Source: Phocoena phocoena
Lineage: Eukaryota; Chordata; Mammalia; Artiodactyla; Phocoenidae
Direction: 5' to 3'
Assembly: GCF_963924675.1 (NCBI RefSeq)
Contig: NC_089225.1
Coordinates: 84,851,951-84,915,950, forward strand
Length of the DNA stretch: 64,000 nucleotides
Under the pieces are notes generated by a model. That model did not search any database, was not told the origin of the DNA, and saw only the letters and a list, made by a program, of their open reading frames with translations. This document shows, piece by piece, positions 54,971 through 64,000 of this stretch; position 1 is the stretch's first letter, and the number at the start of each line of letters is the position of its first letter. A program made the translations under genes and the position numbers.

Positions 54971-57379
54971 GCAGGAAAAAAAAAAAAAAGAAAGGCAAAA
55001 ACACAGGAAGGAATTTGCAACTGAGGGGAAAAATTTCCAGACATTTCACTGCGAAGGTGTCAGGAAGGACAGTTCTCTATTTTCAATCATTTTTAGTTTA
55101 AGTGGAAATTTTATTTGTATTAAGTTTTCTGGGCTTTCTAATTGAGTTCTGAGAATTCTTTCATTGAAAGCAAATTATTTTTTAATAAGTTGTATTTCAT
55201 CACTAAAACAAAAAAACTTTTCTGCTAACAGAAATGCATAAAGCAAAAGAATCGTTGTGATTGACTGAGATGCCATGGCATGTTTTTTCCAAGTTTTAAT
55301 TTTGAATAGTTTGTACATCCATCCCAGAGAATTCTTTTCAAAACTCAAATTTCTCATTTTTGTTATCCATCCAGACCTTGATTTTTTTTTAATACATTCA
55401 GCAATTTTTATAAAACATAAGTGACTGGAGTTTTTCCAGGCAAGTAATGAAATTTTCAAGAGTGGGATTTTCTTTGTGTCTTCTGTGGAGTTGTGGAATG
55501 CTGAGTTTAAGAGTTGGTAAAGAAAAAGAGGCAGCTGGACGAAGTAAAGAGTCAGCCATACCCTTGATTCTGGTGGTGGTTCAGATGTGCGCACTTGTAA
55601 AACCTCATGGACACATTTCTTGTACATAAATTAAACCTCAGTAAATTTGAAAAAGGAAGGAAGGAAGGGAAAGGAAAGGAAGGAAGGGAGGAAAACAGTG
55701 GTCCTTTATCTGGACTCCCAGGTCAAGTCATAGGCGCTCAAGCTCTTGAGAAGTCTTCGATTTCTGTGGCCATTGCTGGTCCTTGGCAAACTCCAACTCC
55801 CAGAGACCATCCCCTAGGATGCCTGGCTCATACTTACCACGCTTTCAAAAGCACAGGAGAAAGCCCAAGCAAGTCTGGCTGCCTTGTGCTGCTCCTGAGA
55901 ACCAAGTTTCCATGTTCTTAGGCAGTGGAATCACCTGTTTGCCATTCAAACAAACATCATATAAAATCAGTATTCCCTAAGATGAGATTACAATCTCACA
56001 AAAGTCAGGCTCTCCAGACCTCCTTTCCCAGAGCAACTCCAGAGGCAGTCCCATCTCCAGTGGTTTATATGGACAGAGACACAGACAGAGAAGAGGAGCT
56101 GACAAAGGCTGTCTGTTTCTGTGGCTGGAAGGAAGAGGAGGCTGGAAGACATGGGTACCATGGGAAAGTCATTTCCCTGGCATGGTTTACATTTATATAA
56201 CTAATTGCTACTTATTTACATACTCCCATTGGACAATTGCTAGAGGACTAGAGTTTGGGATTATTCACTTCCTCAGAAATAAACTAACATAATTGCATGT
56301 GTAGTTATGGAAGTTAGTTATAGGCATAGGCATCTAAGCCTAAAGGAAGTTTGTCAAGGACCAGAAATCCACCAGGCACTCTCCCATACTCCGTGCTTCT
56401 TCTCTTTCCCCACCCAACATCCTTTTTCATCACAGTTTAATGAGGGAAGTATTCTAGGCCTTTTGTTTTTCACCTTCTCCACCATGGAGATGCTGGGAAC
56501 TGTGACAGGCTGAGGCGACATGAGCTACAATGAAGCTTTTCTCTCCCAGGTGAATGGCCATCTGCCCTTTCTAAGCATGTTATCCTGTAGACTTGTGTTT
56601 ATCCCATTAGGTACCCTCCTCCACACACAAATAAGAGGTAAACATTATTAGTCTCCCTCTGTATTATTCAGAAATTTTTCTATAACCAATACAGAACAAA
56701 AATCTCCTGGCAAATATAACGGAAAAGAAGTCCAAAGGTAGACTTATCTTTAGGTGGAACTCAGAGAATGCCATCAGGAATTGCCTTCCTTCTCCCCATC
56801 TCTTGACTCTGCTTTCTTCTGTGTTGGCTCTGTTCTCAGGCACAGTCTTCCAGCCTGGGGTAGAGATGGTTGCCTACATCACCAGGCTTATTTCTTGTCA
56901 TCTGAGCCACTCCAGCAAAAGAGGGATTCTCTCATTTCAACATATCCAACAAAAGGCCCAGAATTGTCTCAGGTTGCTGTGATTGAGTTATGTACTTAAA
57001 CATAGACGATCACCGTGTCCAGGGGTGGAGTGTTCTGATGGACAGGTCTGGGTCACATGCCACCTCTGGGGTCCTGGGTAGACTCACTCCTCCTGAAGCA
57101 TGGGGACTGAGAGGGGGCATGGAATGATTCCCAGAAGGACAGAATATTATCACCAGGATAGGATGGGACAGATGCTAGGCAACAAGAACAGCAACCTTCC
57201 ACTGTTCCAACTCTGATGACAAGGGAAGAAGGAAAGATAGAATCGAGCATGAAAGAAAAAAGTAGAAGCTCCCGTCACACACTTATAAAAGGTAGAATGA
57301 ATGCTAAACCCCTAAAAAATCATCAGACCAAGCTGTTTTCTACTTCTGGGTCTGATTGTCATCTGACCCACAGGTTTCA
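54971..57379. other. Unique intronic sequence with a (GGAA)n tract
   Basis: No gene. The minus-strand frame at 55175-55627 (150 codons) is lysine/serine-rich and AT-driven with no family resemblance. The + frames at 55607-56200 are likewise unassigned. Confidence 0.5.
55651..55694. repeat. (GGAA)n / (GGGAAA)n purine microsatellite
   Basis: AAGGAAGGAAGG-type repeats over 44 bp, an all-purine strand. It is the source of the Lys/Gly/Glu-rich stretch in the 55607-55921 frame. Confidence 0.95.
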
Positions 57380-57534
57380 AGAATCCTAAGAGACTACTAC
57401 AAGCAACTCTATGCCAATAAAATGGACAACCTGAAAGAAATGGACAAATTCTTAGAAAGATATAACCTTCCAAGACTGACCAGGAAGAAATAGAAAATAG
57501 GAACAGACCAATCACAAGTAATGAAATTGAAACT

Positions 57535-58590
57535 GTGATTTTAAATCTTCCAACAAACAAAAGTCCAGGACCGGATGGCTTCACAGGTGAATTCTATCAA
57601 ACATTTAGAGAAGAGCTAACACCTATCCTTCTCAAACTCTTCCAAAAAATTTCAGAGGAAGGCACACTCCCAAACTCATTCTATGAAGCCACCATCACCC
57701 TGATACCAAAACCAGACAAAGATACTACAAAAAAAGAAAGTTACAGACCAATATCACTGACGAATATAGATGTAAATATCCTCAACAAAATACTAGCAAA
57801 CAGAATCCAACAACACATTAAAAGGATCATACACCATGATCAAGTGGGATTTATCCCAGGGATGCAAGGATTCTTCAATACACACAAATCAATCAATGTG
57901 ATACACCATATTAACAAAATGAAGAATAAAAACCATATGATCATCTCAATAGATGCAGAAAAAGCTTTTGACAAAATTCAACACCCATTTATGATAAAAA
58001 CTCTCCAGAAAGTGGGCGTAGAGGGAACCTACCTCAACATAATAAAGGCCATATACGACAAACCCACAGCAAATATCACTCTCAATGGTGAAAAACTGAA
58101 AGCATTTCCTCTAAGATCAGGAACAAGACAAGGATGTCCACTTTCACCACTGTTATTCATCAAAGTTTTGGAAGTCTTAGCCATGGCAATCAGAGAAGAA
58201 AAAGAAATAAAAGGAATCCAAATTGGAAAAGAAGAAGTAAAGCTGTCACTGTTTGCAGATGGCATGATACTATACATAGAGAATCCTAAAGATGCCACCA
58301 GGAAACTACTAGAGCTAATCAATGAATTTGGTAAAGTTGCAGGATACAAAATTAATGCCCAGAAATTTCTTGCATTCCTATACACTAATGATGAAAAATC
58401 TGAAAGAGAAATTAAGGAAACACTCCCATTTACCATTGCAACAAAAAGAATAAAATACCTAGGAATAAACCTACCTAGAGGGACAAGAAACCTGTATGCA
58501 GAAAACTATAAGACCCTGATGAGAGAAATTAAAGATGATACCAACAGATGGAGAGATAGACCATGTTCTTGGATTGGAAGAATATTGTGA
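57535..58590 (+). pseudogene. L1 ORF2 reverse-transcriptase domain, catalytic motif altered
   Basis: The 351-codon frame contains the RT fingers/palm: [67 protein letters not shown] and [14 protein letters not shown]. The palm catalytic box reads [10 protein letters not shown] where FADD is expected, so one of the two metal-binding aspartates is Gly (codon at about 58260). A stop ends the frame at 58590. The sequence continues in other frames (58563-58802). Confidence 0.93.
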
Positions 58591-58990
58591 AAATGACTCT
58601 ACTACCCAAAGCAATCTACAGATTCAATGCAATCTCTATCAAATTACGAATGGCATTTTTTTACAGAACAAGAACAAAAATCTTAAAATTTGTATGGAGA
58701 CACAAAAGACCCCGAATAGCCAAAGCAGTCTTCAGGGAAAAAAAAACGGAGCTTGAGGAATCAGACTACCTGACTTCAGATTATACTACAAAGCTACAGT
58801 AATCAAGATAGTAAGGTACTGGCACAAAAACAGAAATATAGATCAATGGAACAGGATAGAAAGCCCAGAGATAAACCCACGCACATATGGTCAGCTAATC
58901 TATGACAAAGGAGGCAAGGATATACAATGGAGAAAAGACAGTCTCTTCAATAAGTGGTGCTGGGAAAACTGGACAGCTACATGTAAAAGA

Positions 58991-59704
58991 ATGAAATTAG
59001 AACACTCTCTAACACCATACACAAAAATAAACTCAAAATGGATTAGAGACCTAAATGTAAGACCGGACACTGTAAAACTCTTAGAGGAAAACATAGGAAG
59101 AACACTCTTTGACATAAATCACAGCAAGATCTTCTTTGATCCACCTCCTAGAGTAATGGAAATAAAAATAAACAAGTGGGACCTAATGAAACTGAAAAGC
59201 TTTTGCAAAGCAAAGGAAACTACAAACAAAACAAAAAGACAACCCTCAGAATGGGAGAAAATATTTGCAAACAAATCAACAGACAAAGGATTAATCTCCA
59301 AAATATATGAACAGCTCATGCAGCTCAATATTAAAAAAACAAACAACCCAATCAAAAAATGGGCAGAAGACCTAAGTAGACATTTCTCCAAAGAAGACAT
59401 ACAGGTGGCCAAGAAGCATATGAAAAGCTGCTCAACATCGCTAATTATTAGAGAAATGCAAATCAAAACTACAATGAGTTATCACCTCACACCAGACAGA
59501 ATGGGCATCAGCAGAAAATCTACAAACAACAAATGCTGGAGAGGTCGTGGCGAAAAGGGAACCCTCCTGCACTGCTGGTGGGAATGTAAATTGATACAGC
59601 CACTATGGAGAACAGTATGGAGTTTCCTTAAAAAACTAAGAATAGAATTACCATATGACACAGCAATCCCACTACTGGGCATATATACCCAGAGAAAACC
59701 GTAA
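58991..59704 (+). pseudogene. L1 ORF2 C-terminal region
   Basis: A 237-codon frame from [24 protein letters not shown] through [19 protein letters not shown] to the zinc-knuckle [18 protein letters not shown]. Here the second cysteine of the C-x3-C pair is Arg, so the knuckle is broken. The frame ends early at 59704, and the remaining C-terminus lies in another frame. Confidence 0.92.
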
Positions 59705-60172
59705 TTCAAGAAGACACATGCACCCCAATGTTCATTGCAGCACTATTTACAATAGCCAGGTCATGGAAGCAACCTACGTGTCCATCAACAGATGAATGGG
59801 TAAAGAAGATGTGGTACATACATACAATGGAATATTACTCAGCCATAAAAGGAACGAAGCTGGGTCATTTGTAGAGATGTGGATGGACCTAGAGACTGTC
59901 ATACAGAGTGAAGTAAGTCAGAAAGAGAAAAATATCATATATTAATGCATATATGTGGAACCTAGAAAAATGGTACAGATGAACCGCTTTGCAGAGCAGA
60001 AATTCAGACACAGGTGTAGAGAACAAATGTATGGACACCAAGGGGGAAACGTGGTGGGGGGTGGTGGTGGTGGTGTGATGAATTGGGAGATTGGGATTGA
60101 CATATATACACTAATATGTATAAAATGGATAACTAATAAGAACCTGCTGTATAAAAAAATAAAATTCAAAAA

Positions 60173-60227
60173 AAAATTGAAGTCTATTTGGTCTACAATG
60201 TTTCAGGTGTACAGCAAAGTGATTCAA

Positions 60228-60230
<3 letters not shown>
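60173..60230 (-). repeat. Short L1 3' UTR fragment, antisense
   Basis: 'attgaagtctatttggtctacaatgtttcaggtgtacagcaaagtgattcaa' is the reversed L1 terminus, abutting the tail of the larger + L1. It flows into the TA array, as these L1 3' UTRs often do at 'gttatacatatata'. Confidence 0.75.
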
Positions 60231-60274
<44 letters not shown>

Positions 60275-60280
60275 TATAAA
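60228..60280. repeat. (TA)n microsatellite
   Basis: TATATATATG then a TA run of about 30 bp. It underlies the Ile/Tyr repeats in the overlapping frames on both strands. Confidence 0.95.
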
Positions 60281-60350
60281 AGAACGCTTCCTCAAGTATG
60301 TAATCCATTATTTCATCCATCCAGATAGTCCAATATAAAAGGAAAGGACA

Positions 60351-60550
60351 GGGGCTTCCCTGGTGGTGCAGTGGTTGAGAGTCCGCCTGCCAATGCAGGG
60401 GACACGGGTTCATGCCCCGGTCTGGGAGGATCCCACATGCCGCGGAGCGGCTGGGCCCGTGAGCCATGGCCGCTGAGCCTGTGCCTCCGGAGCCTCTGCT
60501 CTGCAACGGGAGAGGCTGCAACAGTGAGAGGCCCACATACCGCAAAAAAA
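60351..60550 (+). mobile_element. CHR-type SINE (short form), + orientation, more diverged
   Basis: Full head and body ('ggggcttccctggtggtgcagtggttgag' to 'cccacataccgc'), then a short A tail. TG/CA changes at CpG sites ('tggtggtgcag', 'ggacacgggttcatgcc') indicate an older copy. A TSD is unclear. An imperfect candidate is ATAAAAGGAAAGG upstream against ATAAAAGAGAGGT at about 60583-60595. Confidence 0.9.
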
Positions 60551-60590
60551 ATCAGACACACAAAAAAAATTTTTCTTTTTAAATAAAAGA

Positions 60591-61084
60591 GAGGTGTGGG
60601 ATATTGTGACTCTTTGATGGTCTTTTGGGTGCTTCCCAAATTCCTCTGAGTTCTATGCATGCATCTGTAACTTACTTTATAGCTGCCCACGCAACTGTAT
60701 TTGTCTCTGAGAACATAAACAATCCCAAATCCAAGTTTTCTAGCAATTCCTCAAGAGGTGGCCTCAGTATGGACACACTAATAAGTGGCAATTAGACATA
60801 AAGAATATAACCAGTACTACACAAAAAGAACAACTTTTTAGAGGGAGTTTACATCTCAGTGTATTTTGTATAAATTTTTTGTTAACATAGTCCATAAATT
60901 TTGGGAAAGTGGTGATAACTTACCTCATTTCCCTCTGGAGGAAGCAGATTTTTAGAGAAAAAAAAGGCCTCTGGACATATTTGAATGTATGGAAGACTGA
61001 GAAAAGCATGTAAGACATTAAGGAATCAGGAATAAACATTAAAAAGTTGGCACAGGGAGAAAAATAATAATTTAAAAAGCCAAT
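60591..61084. other. Unique intronic sequence
   Basis: AT-rich, with no gene and no assigned repeat. Confidence 0.5.
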
Positions 61085-61133
61085 CTTTATCACTCACTTA
61101 CCATGCCCAGGCACTGTGCTAAGTGCTTTACAG

Positions 61134-61734
61134 CAGGGGTCCCCGACCTGGGAAACCAGGTCGCACAGCAGGAGGTGAGCAGTGGGCGAGCGAGTGAAGC
61201 TTCATCTGTATTTACAGCCGCTCCCCATCGCTCGCATTACCGCCTGAGCTCCGCCTCCTGACAGATCAGCGGTGGCATTAGATTCTCACAGGAGCTCAAA
61301 CCCTACTGTGAACTGCGTGTGTGAGGGACCTAGGTTGCGTGCTCCTTATGGGAATCTATAATGCCTGATGATCTGAGGCGGAGCTGAGGCGGAGCTGAGG
61401 CGGTGATGCTAGCGCTGGGGAGCGGCTTCAAGTACAGATTATCCTTAGCAGAGAGGACTGACTGCACAGTGACCATAATACATCAGTTGCTTGCAGACTC
61501 ATATCAAAACCCTATCAGTGAGTGGCAAGTGAAAACAAGCTCAGGGCTCACACTGGTTCTGATGAGTTGTATAATTATTTCATTATATATTACAATGTAA
61601 TAGTAATAGAAATAAAGTGCACAGTGAATGTAATGCACTTGAATCACCCCAAAACCATCCCCCCATCCCTGGTCCGTGGCAAAATTGTCTTCCATGAAAC
61701 CGGTCCCTGGTGCCAAAGAGGTTGGAGACCGCTG
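61134..61734. mobile_element. MER1-type hAT-Charlie nonautonomous DNA transposon
   Basis: Terminal inverted repeats: CAGGGGTCCCCGACC at the left and, reversed, CAGCGGTCTCCAACC at the right (12/15 match). The exact 8-bp TSD CTTTACAG lies at 61126-61133 and 61735-61742, the length expected for hAT transposases. Internal wording ('cgcacagcaggaggtgagcagtgggcgagcgag', 'gcctgagctccgcctcctgacagatcagcgg', 'ctggtccgtggcaaaattgtcttccatgaaaccggtccctgg') is that of the MER1 family mobilised by Charlie transposases. It has no coding capacity. An 11-bp motif is triplicated at 61373-61405. Confidence 0.93.
61373..61405. repeat. 11-bp tandem triplication inside the MER1-type element
   Basis: CTGAGGCGGAG at 61373-61383 and 61384-61394, then CTGAGGCGGTG at 61395-61405. 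Confidence 0.95.
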
Positions 61735-61880
61735 CTTTACAGGCATTCTAACGTAACGCTCCTAGCTACGCAGTTAGGCAGGTAACCGTTACTATTCCAA
61801 CTTTACAGATGAGAAAAATGCAGACAATGTATAGCGGATAAGAATGTTCCCGAAGTCACACATCCATTAACCCGGCACTG

Positions 61881-62289
61881 TTTTTGCTAACTCCTCTGCG
61901 ATTTCATCCCTTGATGCTCATAGCAGGGTCTGGGTGGATGGTCAGGATGGCTCAGCGTAAAGCTGGCTGAGACCTGAACACAGGCGTCCCTGGAGGTAGA
62001 AGAATGGATCAGGAGAGGCCCAGCAGAAGGAGGTAAGAGAGGAGGCCTGGTGATGGAGGCCATCAGAGGCAAGGAAGTCCATCCAGTCTGGACAAAAATC
62101 CAAGATCCCAACAGGCAGAGAGGAGCACAGCCTGAGAGGGAACCTTGTAAAAGAGCAAAGGCAAAGGTTCTATTAGCATCAGGAAGGTCCAGCAGCAAGT
62201 TAAGGCACGCAGCCTTGGACATTAAGATTTCAGGGGTAACCTCATTCCTCACAGGATTTTAATGGGTAGGGCAGAACCTCAGGCCTGGA
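61881..62289. other. Unique intronic sequence
   Basis: GC-moderate, repeat-free. Overlapping frames on both strands (61887-62252 -, 62050-62262 +) have no recognisable domains. Confidence 0.5.
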
Positions 62290-62765
62290 TAAAATGGACG
62301 GGTAATACTAATACTAATAATATCTTGTAACTGACTAGGGCTTTGTTGGTCACACAGTGCTTTTCCATACGTCTCTCATCTTCTCCCAACAACCCCATGA
62401 GCTTGGCATTATAATCCCCACTTTTAAGTGAAGAAAATGAACATGGAAATTCCTCACTCAAAGCCAGTGGCAGGGCTTCCCTGGTGGCGCAGTGGTTGAG
62501 AGTCCGCCTGCTGATTCAGGGGACGCGGGTTCGTGTCCCGGTCCGGGAGGATCCCACATGCCGCGGAGCGGCTGGGCCCGTGAGCCATGGCCGCCGAGCC
62601 TGGGCGTCCGGAGCCTGTGCTCCACAACGGGAGAGGCCACAACACTGAGAGGCCCGCGTACCGCAAAAAAAAAAAAAAAAAAAAAAAAAAGCCCGTGGCA
62701 GAGCTGGAACTTGAACCCAGGAGTTTTGACTCCAAGCCCAATATTCTTGTGTACCATAGAGTAGC
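62290..62765 (-). repeat. MIR SINE, antisense, split by a CHR SINE
   Basis: The halves are 62290-62473 and 62689-62765. 'cacacagtgcttttccatacgtctctcatcttctcccaacaaccccatgagcttggcattataatccccacttttaagtgaagaaaatg' before the SINE and 'agagctggaacttgaacccaggagttttgactccaagccc' after it reconstitute a reversed MIR-type repeat. Confidence 0.87.
62474..62688 (+). mobile_element. CHR-type SINE (short form), + orientation, nested in MIR
   Basis: Complete short SINE with an A tail of about 26. TSD AAGCC(A/C)GTGGCAG at 62461-62473 and 62689-62701, one mismatch. The duplicated target is the MIR 'agtggcagagc' motif. Confidence 0.97.
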
Positions 62766-62954
62766 TGAGCCGACCATCACAACAGAAACTCATTTAGCCA
62801 GTGTCTGAGATGGGAGCTTCGTCACTAGGCAACAAGCAAGATGCCAGTTGCTGGGGGAGAAAGGTCTGAGGCTGAAACTCAGATGAGCATATTTCTTTTT
62901 TCTCAGTCGGCAAGTATAAGTCCCGCTCCATTTAAAGAGGACCCTTTCTTCCAC

Positions 62955-63110
62955 ACAAGGAATCTCCAGATAGCATTCATTTAATAAATATTGTATTGAG
63001 TGCCTACCGTGTACCAGGCACTGGGAAATCAACAGTGAACTCAGCAATAGTCCTTACTATTAGGAAGTTCATAGTTTATTGGGGGACAAATAAGAAAACA
63101 GGTAGTTAAA
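62955..63110 (-). repeat. L2 3' end, antisense
   Basis: 'attcatttaataaatattgtattgagtgcctaccgtgtaccaggcactgggaaatcaacagtgaactcagcaatagtccttactattaggaagttcatagtttattggggg' is a well-preserved reversed L2 terminus. Confidence 0.93.
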
Positions 63111-63399
63111 TATAGTGGTTAGCAATTCCTTAGAGCCAGAACTTTTTCTATGCAAGCATAAAGTCTACATTATGTTAAAGACCTTCCATGATCTTATATA
63201 AATTTAAACCAATCATGACTTAATTTTCTAACATTACTGATATTTCTCAGTAAGTTCCTAAGAAGGGCATCTGATTCAGAAATAGGGGATCAGCAAGAAA
63301 TGGTATCTGGGACAGGAAGTTTTGACACTTTAAAACAAGAACACTTTCTTGGCCTCTGAACTTTTCTACCCAGAATCCTGCAATTTTTCAACTGCCTCA

Positions 63400-63650
63400 T
63401 TTATAGGGTCATCATCTCTCACTGTCCCCTTCTCTTTGCTTGCCCACGTCCAACTCTTTCTTCAAGATTCCCTTAATGCACCCCCTCATCAGAACCCTTA
63501 GCTATAGCAGGTATCCCATGGCACTTACTCAGCACTGAACATATGTGCCCAAGCTTGTCTTTCACCTCTTTGTCTCCCCAGATAGGTGGTAAGATCCTCA
63601 GGGGTAGACTTTGGGGCTCATACCTCTTTGGAAGAGCTTGATATTTAGGG
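63400..63650 (+). repeat. L2 3' end, sense, diverged
   Basis: 'tctctttgcttgcccacgtccaactctttcttcaagattcccttaatgcac', 'agctatagcaggtatcccatggcacttactcagcactg' and 'tttgtctccccagataggtggtaagatcctcaggggtagact' follow the L2 3' UTR order ending in the 'tgtgagctccttgaggg' block. Confidence 0.7.
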
Positions 63651-64000
63651 GTTCATTTAGCACTGTCACCAAGCAAGGAGTAAGATGGCCCTCTGGGCTA
63701 GGTTAACACCCAGTTTTGTCCATCCAGATTTAGAACTACAGAGGAAAGATAAGAAGATAATTTTTTAAGTAAACATTTGGCTTCTAAAAGCAATTCTGAT
63801 TGCCTTTCCCTAACAAATGAAACGTTCTCCTGAAGCCATTTCTTTTAACCCGAAACAGCACCCAGAGAAGAAGTAGATTTAAATTTAGTTATTTTTCCCC
63901 ATCTTGATTTTCCATGTTATTATTTTTTAATGGTGGTGATGAAGGTAATTAACATTTTAATCCATTTATTGTTGTTGCTGATACTCTTTTTAACCTCAGT
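63651..64000. other. Unique intronic sequence to the window end
   Basis: AT-rich with no assignable feature. Confidence 0.5.

Larger units (their letters stand above)
57380..60172 (+). mobile_element. 5'-truncated L1, + orientation, 2.8 kb
   Basis: It enters in ORF2 upstream of the RT domain ('aagagactactacaagcaactctatgcc') and runs through the RT, connection and C-terminal regions and a 3' UTR ending 'cctgctgtataaaaaaataaaattc' plus an A run. I could not define a TSD. A short reversed L1 3' end directly abuts its tail at 60173. It is the longest L1 in the window. Confidence 0.95.
61085..61880 (-). repeat. MIR SINE, antisense, split by a MER1-type transposon
   Basis: The left part (61085-61133) reads 'ctttatcactcacttaccatgcccaggcactgtgctaagtgctttacag'. 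The right part (61743-61880) continues 'gcattctaacgtaacgctcctagctac..cagttaggcaggtaaccgttactattccaactttacagatgagaaaaatgcag'. Together they make a reversed MIR. Confidence 0.92.

Noticed and set aside
55175..55627. 150-codon minus-strand frame
   Set aside because: AT-driven Lys/Ser/Leu-rich reading with no recognisable motif and no supporting splice sites.
57535..58590. 351-codon frame as a retron, group II intron or novel RT system
   Set aside because: The motif set and flanking 3' UTR are those of L1. The frame is truncated and its catalytic box is altered.

Overview
This window is vertebrate nuclear DNA from a cetacean, most probably a toothed whale. The main evidence is a set of eleven tRNA-derived CHR-type SINEs of the cetartiodactyl/cetacean lineage. 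They share the head motif GGCTTCCCTGGTGGCGCAG and an A-rich tail, and most have crisp target-site duplications (TSDs). They sit beside ruminant/whale-type L1 3' ends and the usual ancient mammalian repeats (MIR, L2, hAT-Charlie/MER). No bacterial, viral, CRISPR or rRNA feature is visible.

Only one piece of cellular coding sequence is convincing. It is an 80-bp internal exon on the + strand (18899-18978), bounded by a good acceptor and a GT donor. Its frame-0 translation contains GPDGNAHNLRFEGMERQY, which I recognise as the conserved C-terminal part of the PAR-3 polarity scaffold family, best fit PARD3B. The simplest reading is that the rest of the window is intron of that very large gene. I found no neighbouring exon on either side.

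Layout: 1-1.2 kb, 3' end of a young L1. 1.4-9.3 kb, four CHR SINEs (one of the long type), MIR, L2 and microsatellites. 9.3-12.4 kb, AT-rich unique intron. 12.4-18.6 kb, a dense patchwork of old L2, MIR and L1M with a younger inverted L1. 18.9 kb, the exon. 19-25.3 kb, intron with CHR SINEs and a site hit twice by retrotransposition. 25.7-26.9 kb, an unclassified relatively CpG-rich block. 27.5-30.5 kb, two truncated L1s in opposite orientation. 30.6-37.2 kb, MIR, L2, L1M and two CHR SINEs. 39.5-43.2 kb, an L2 split by a 2.6-kb L1 that is itself split by a CHR SINE. 43.2-57.3 kb, mostly unique intron with scattered fragments. 57.4-60.2 kb, a 2.8-kb L1 with a decayed ORF2. 60.3-62.8 kb, a CHR SINE, a MER1-type hAT element nested in a MIR, and a CHR SINE nested in another MIR.

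Most long open frames here are L1 ORF2 remnants or readings through CHR SINEs, not host genes. I did not find a new biological system. The points most worth a second look are the nested insertions with intact TSDs, the unclassified 25.7-26.9 kb block, a perfect 11-bp hairpin at 6.1 kb, and an in-frame 42-bp duplication inside an L1. Repeat family names come from recognition by eye. They should be read as family-level calls with boundaries good to about 10-30 bp, except where a TSD fixes them.
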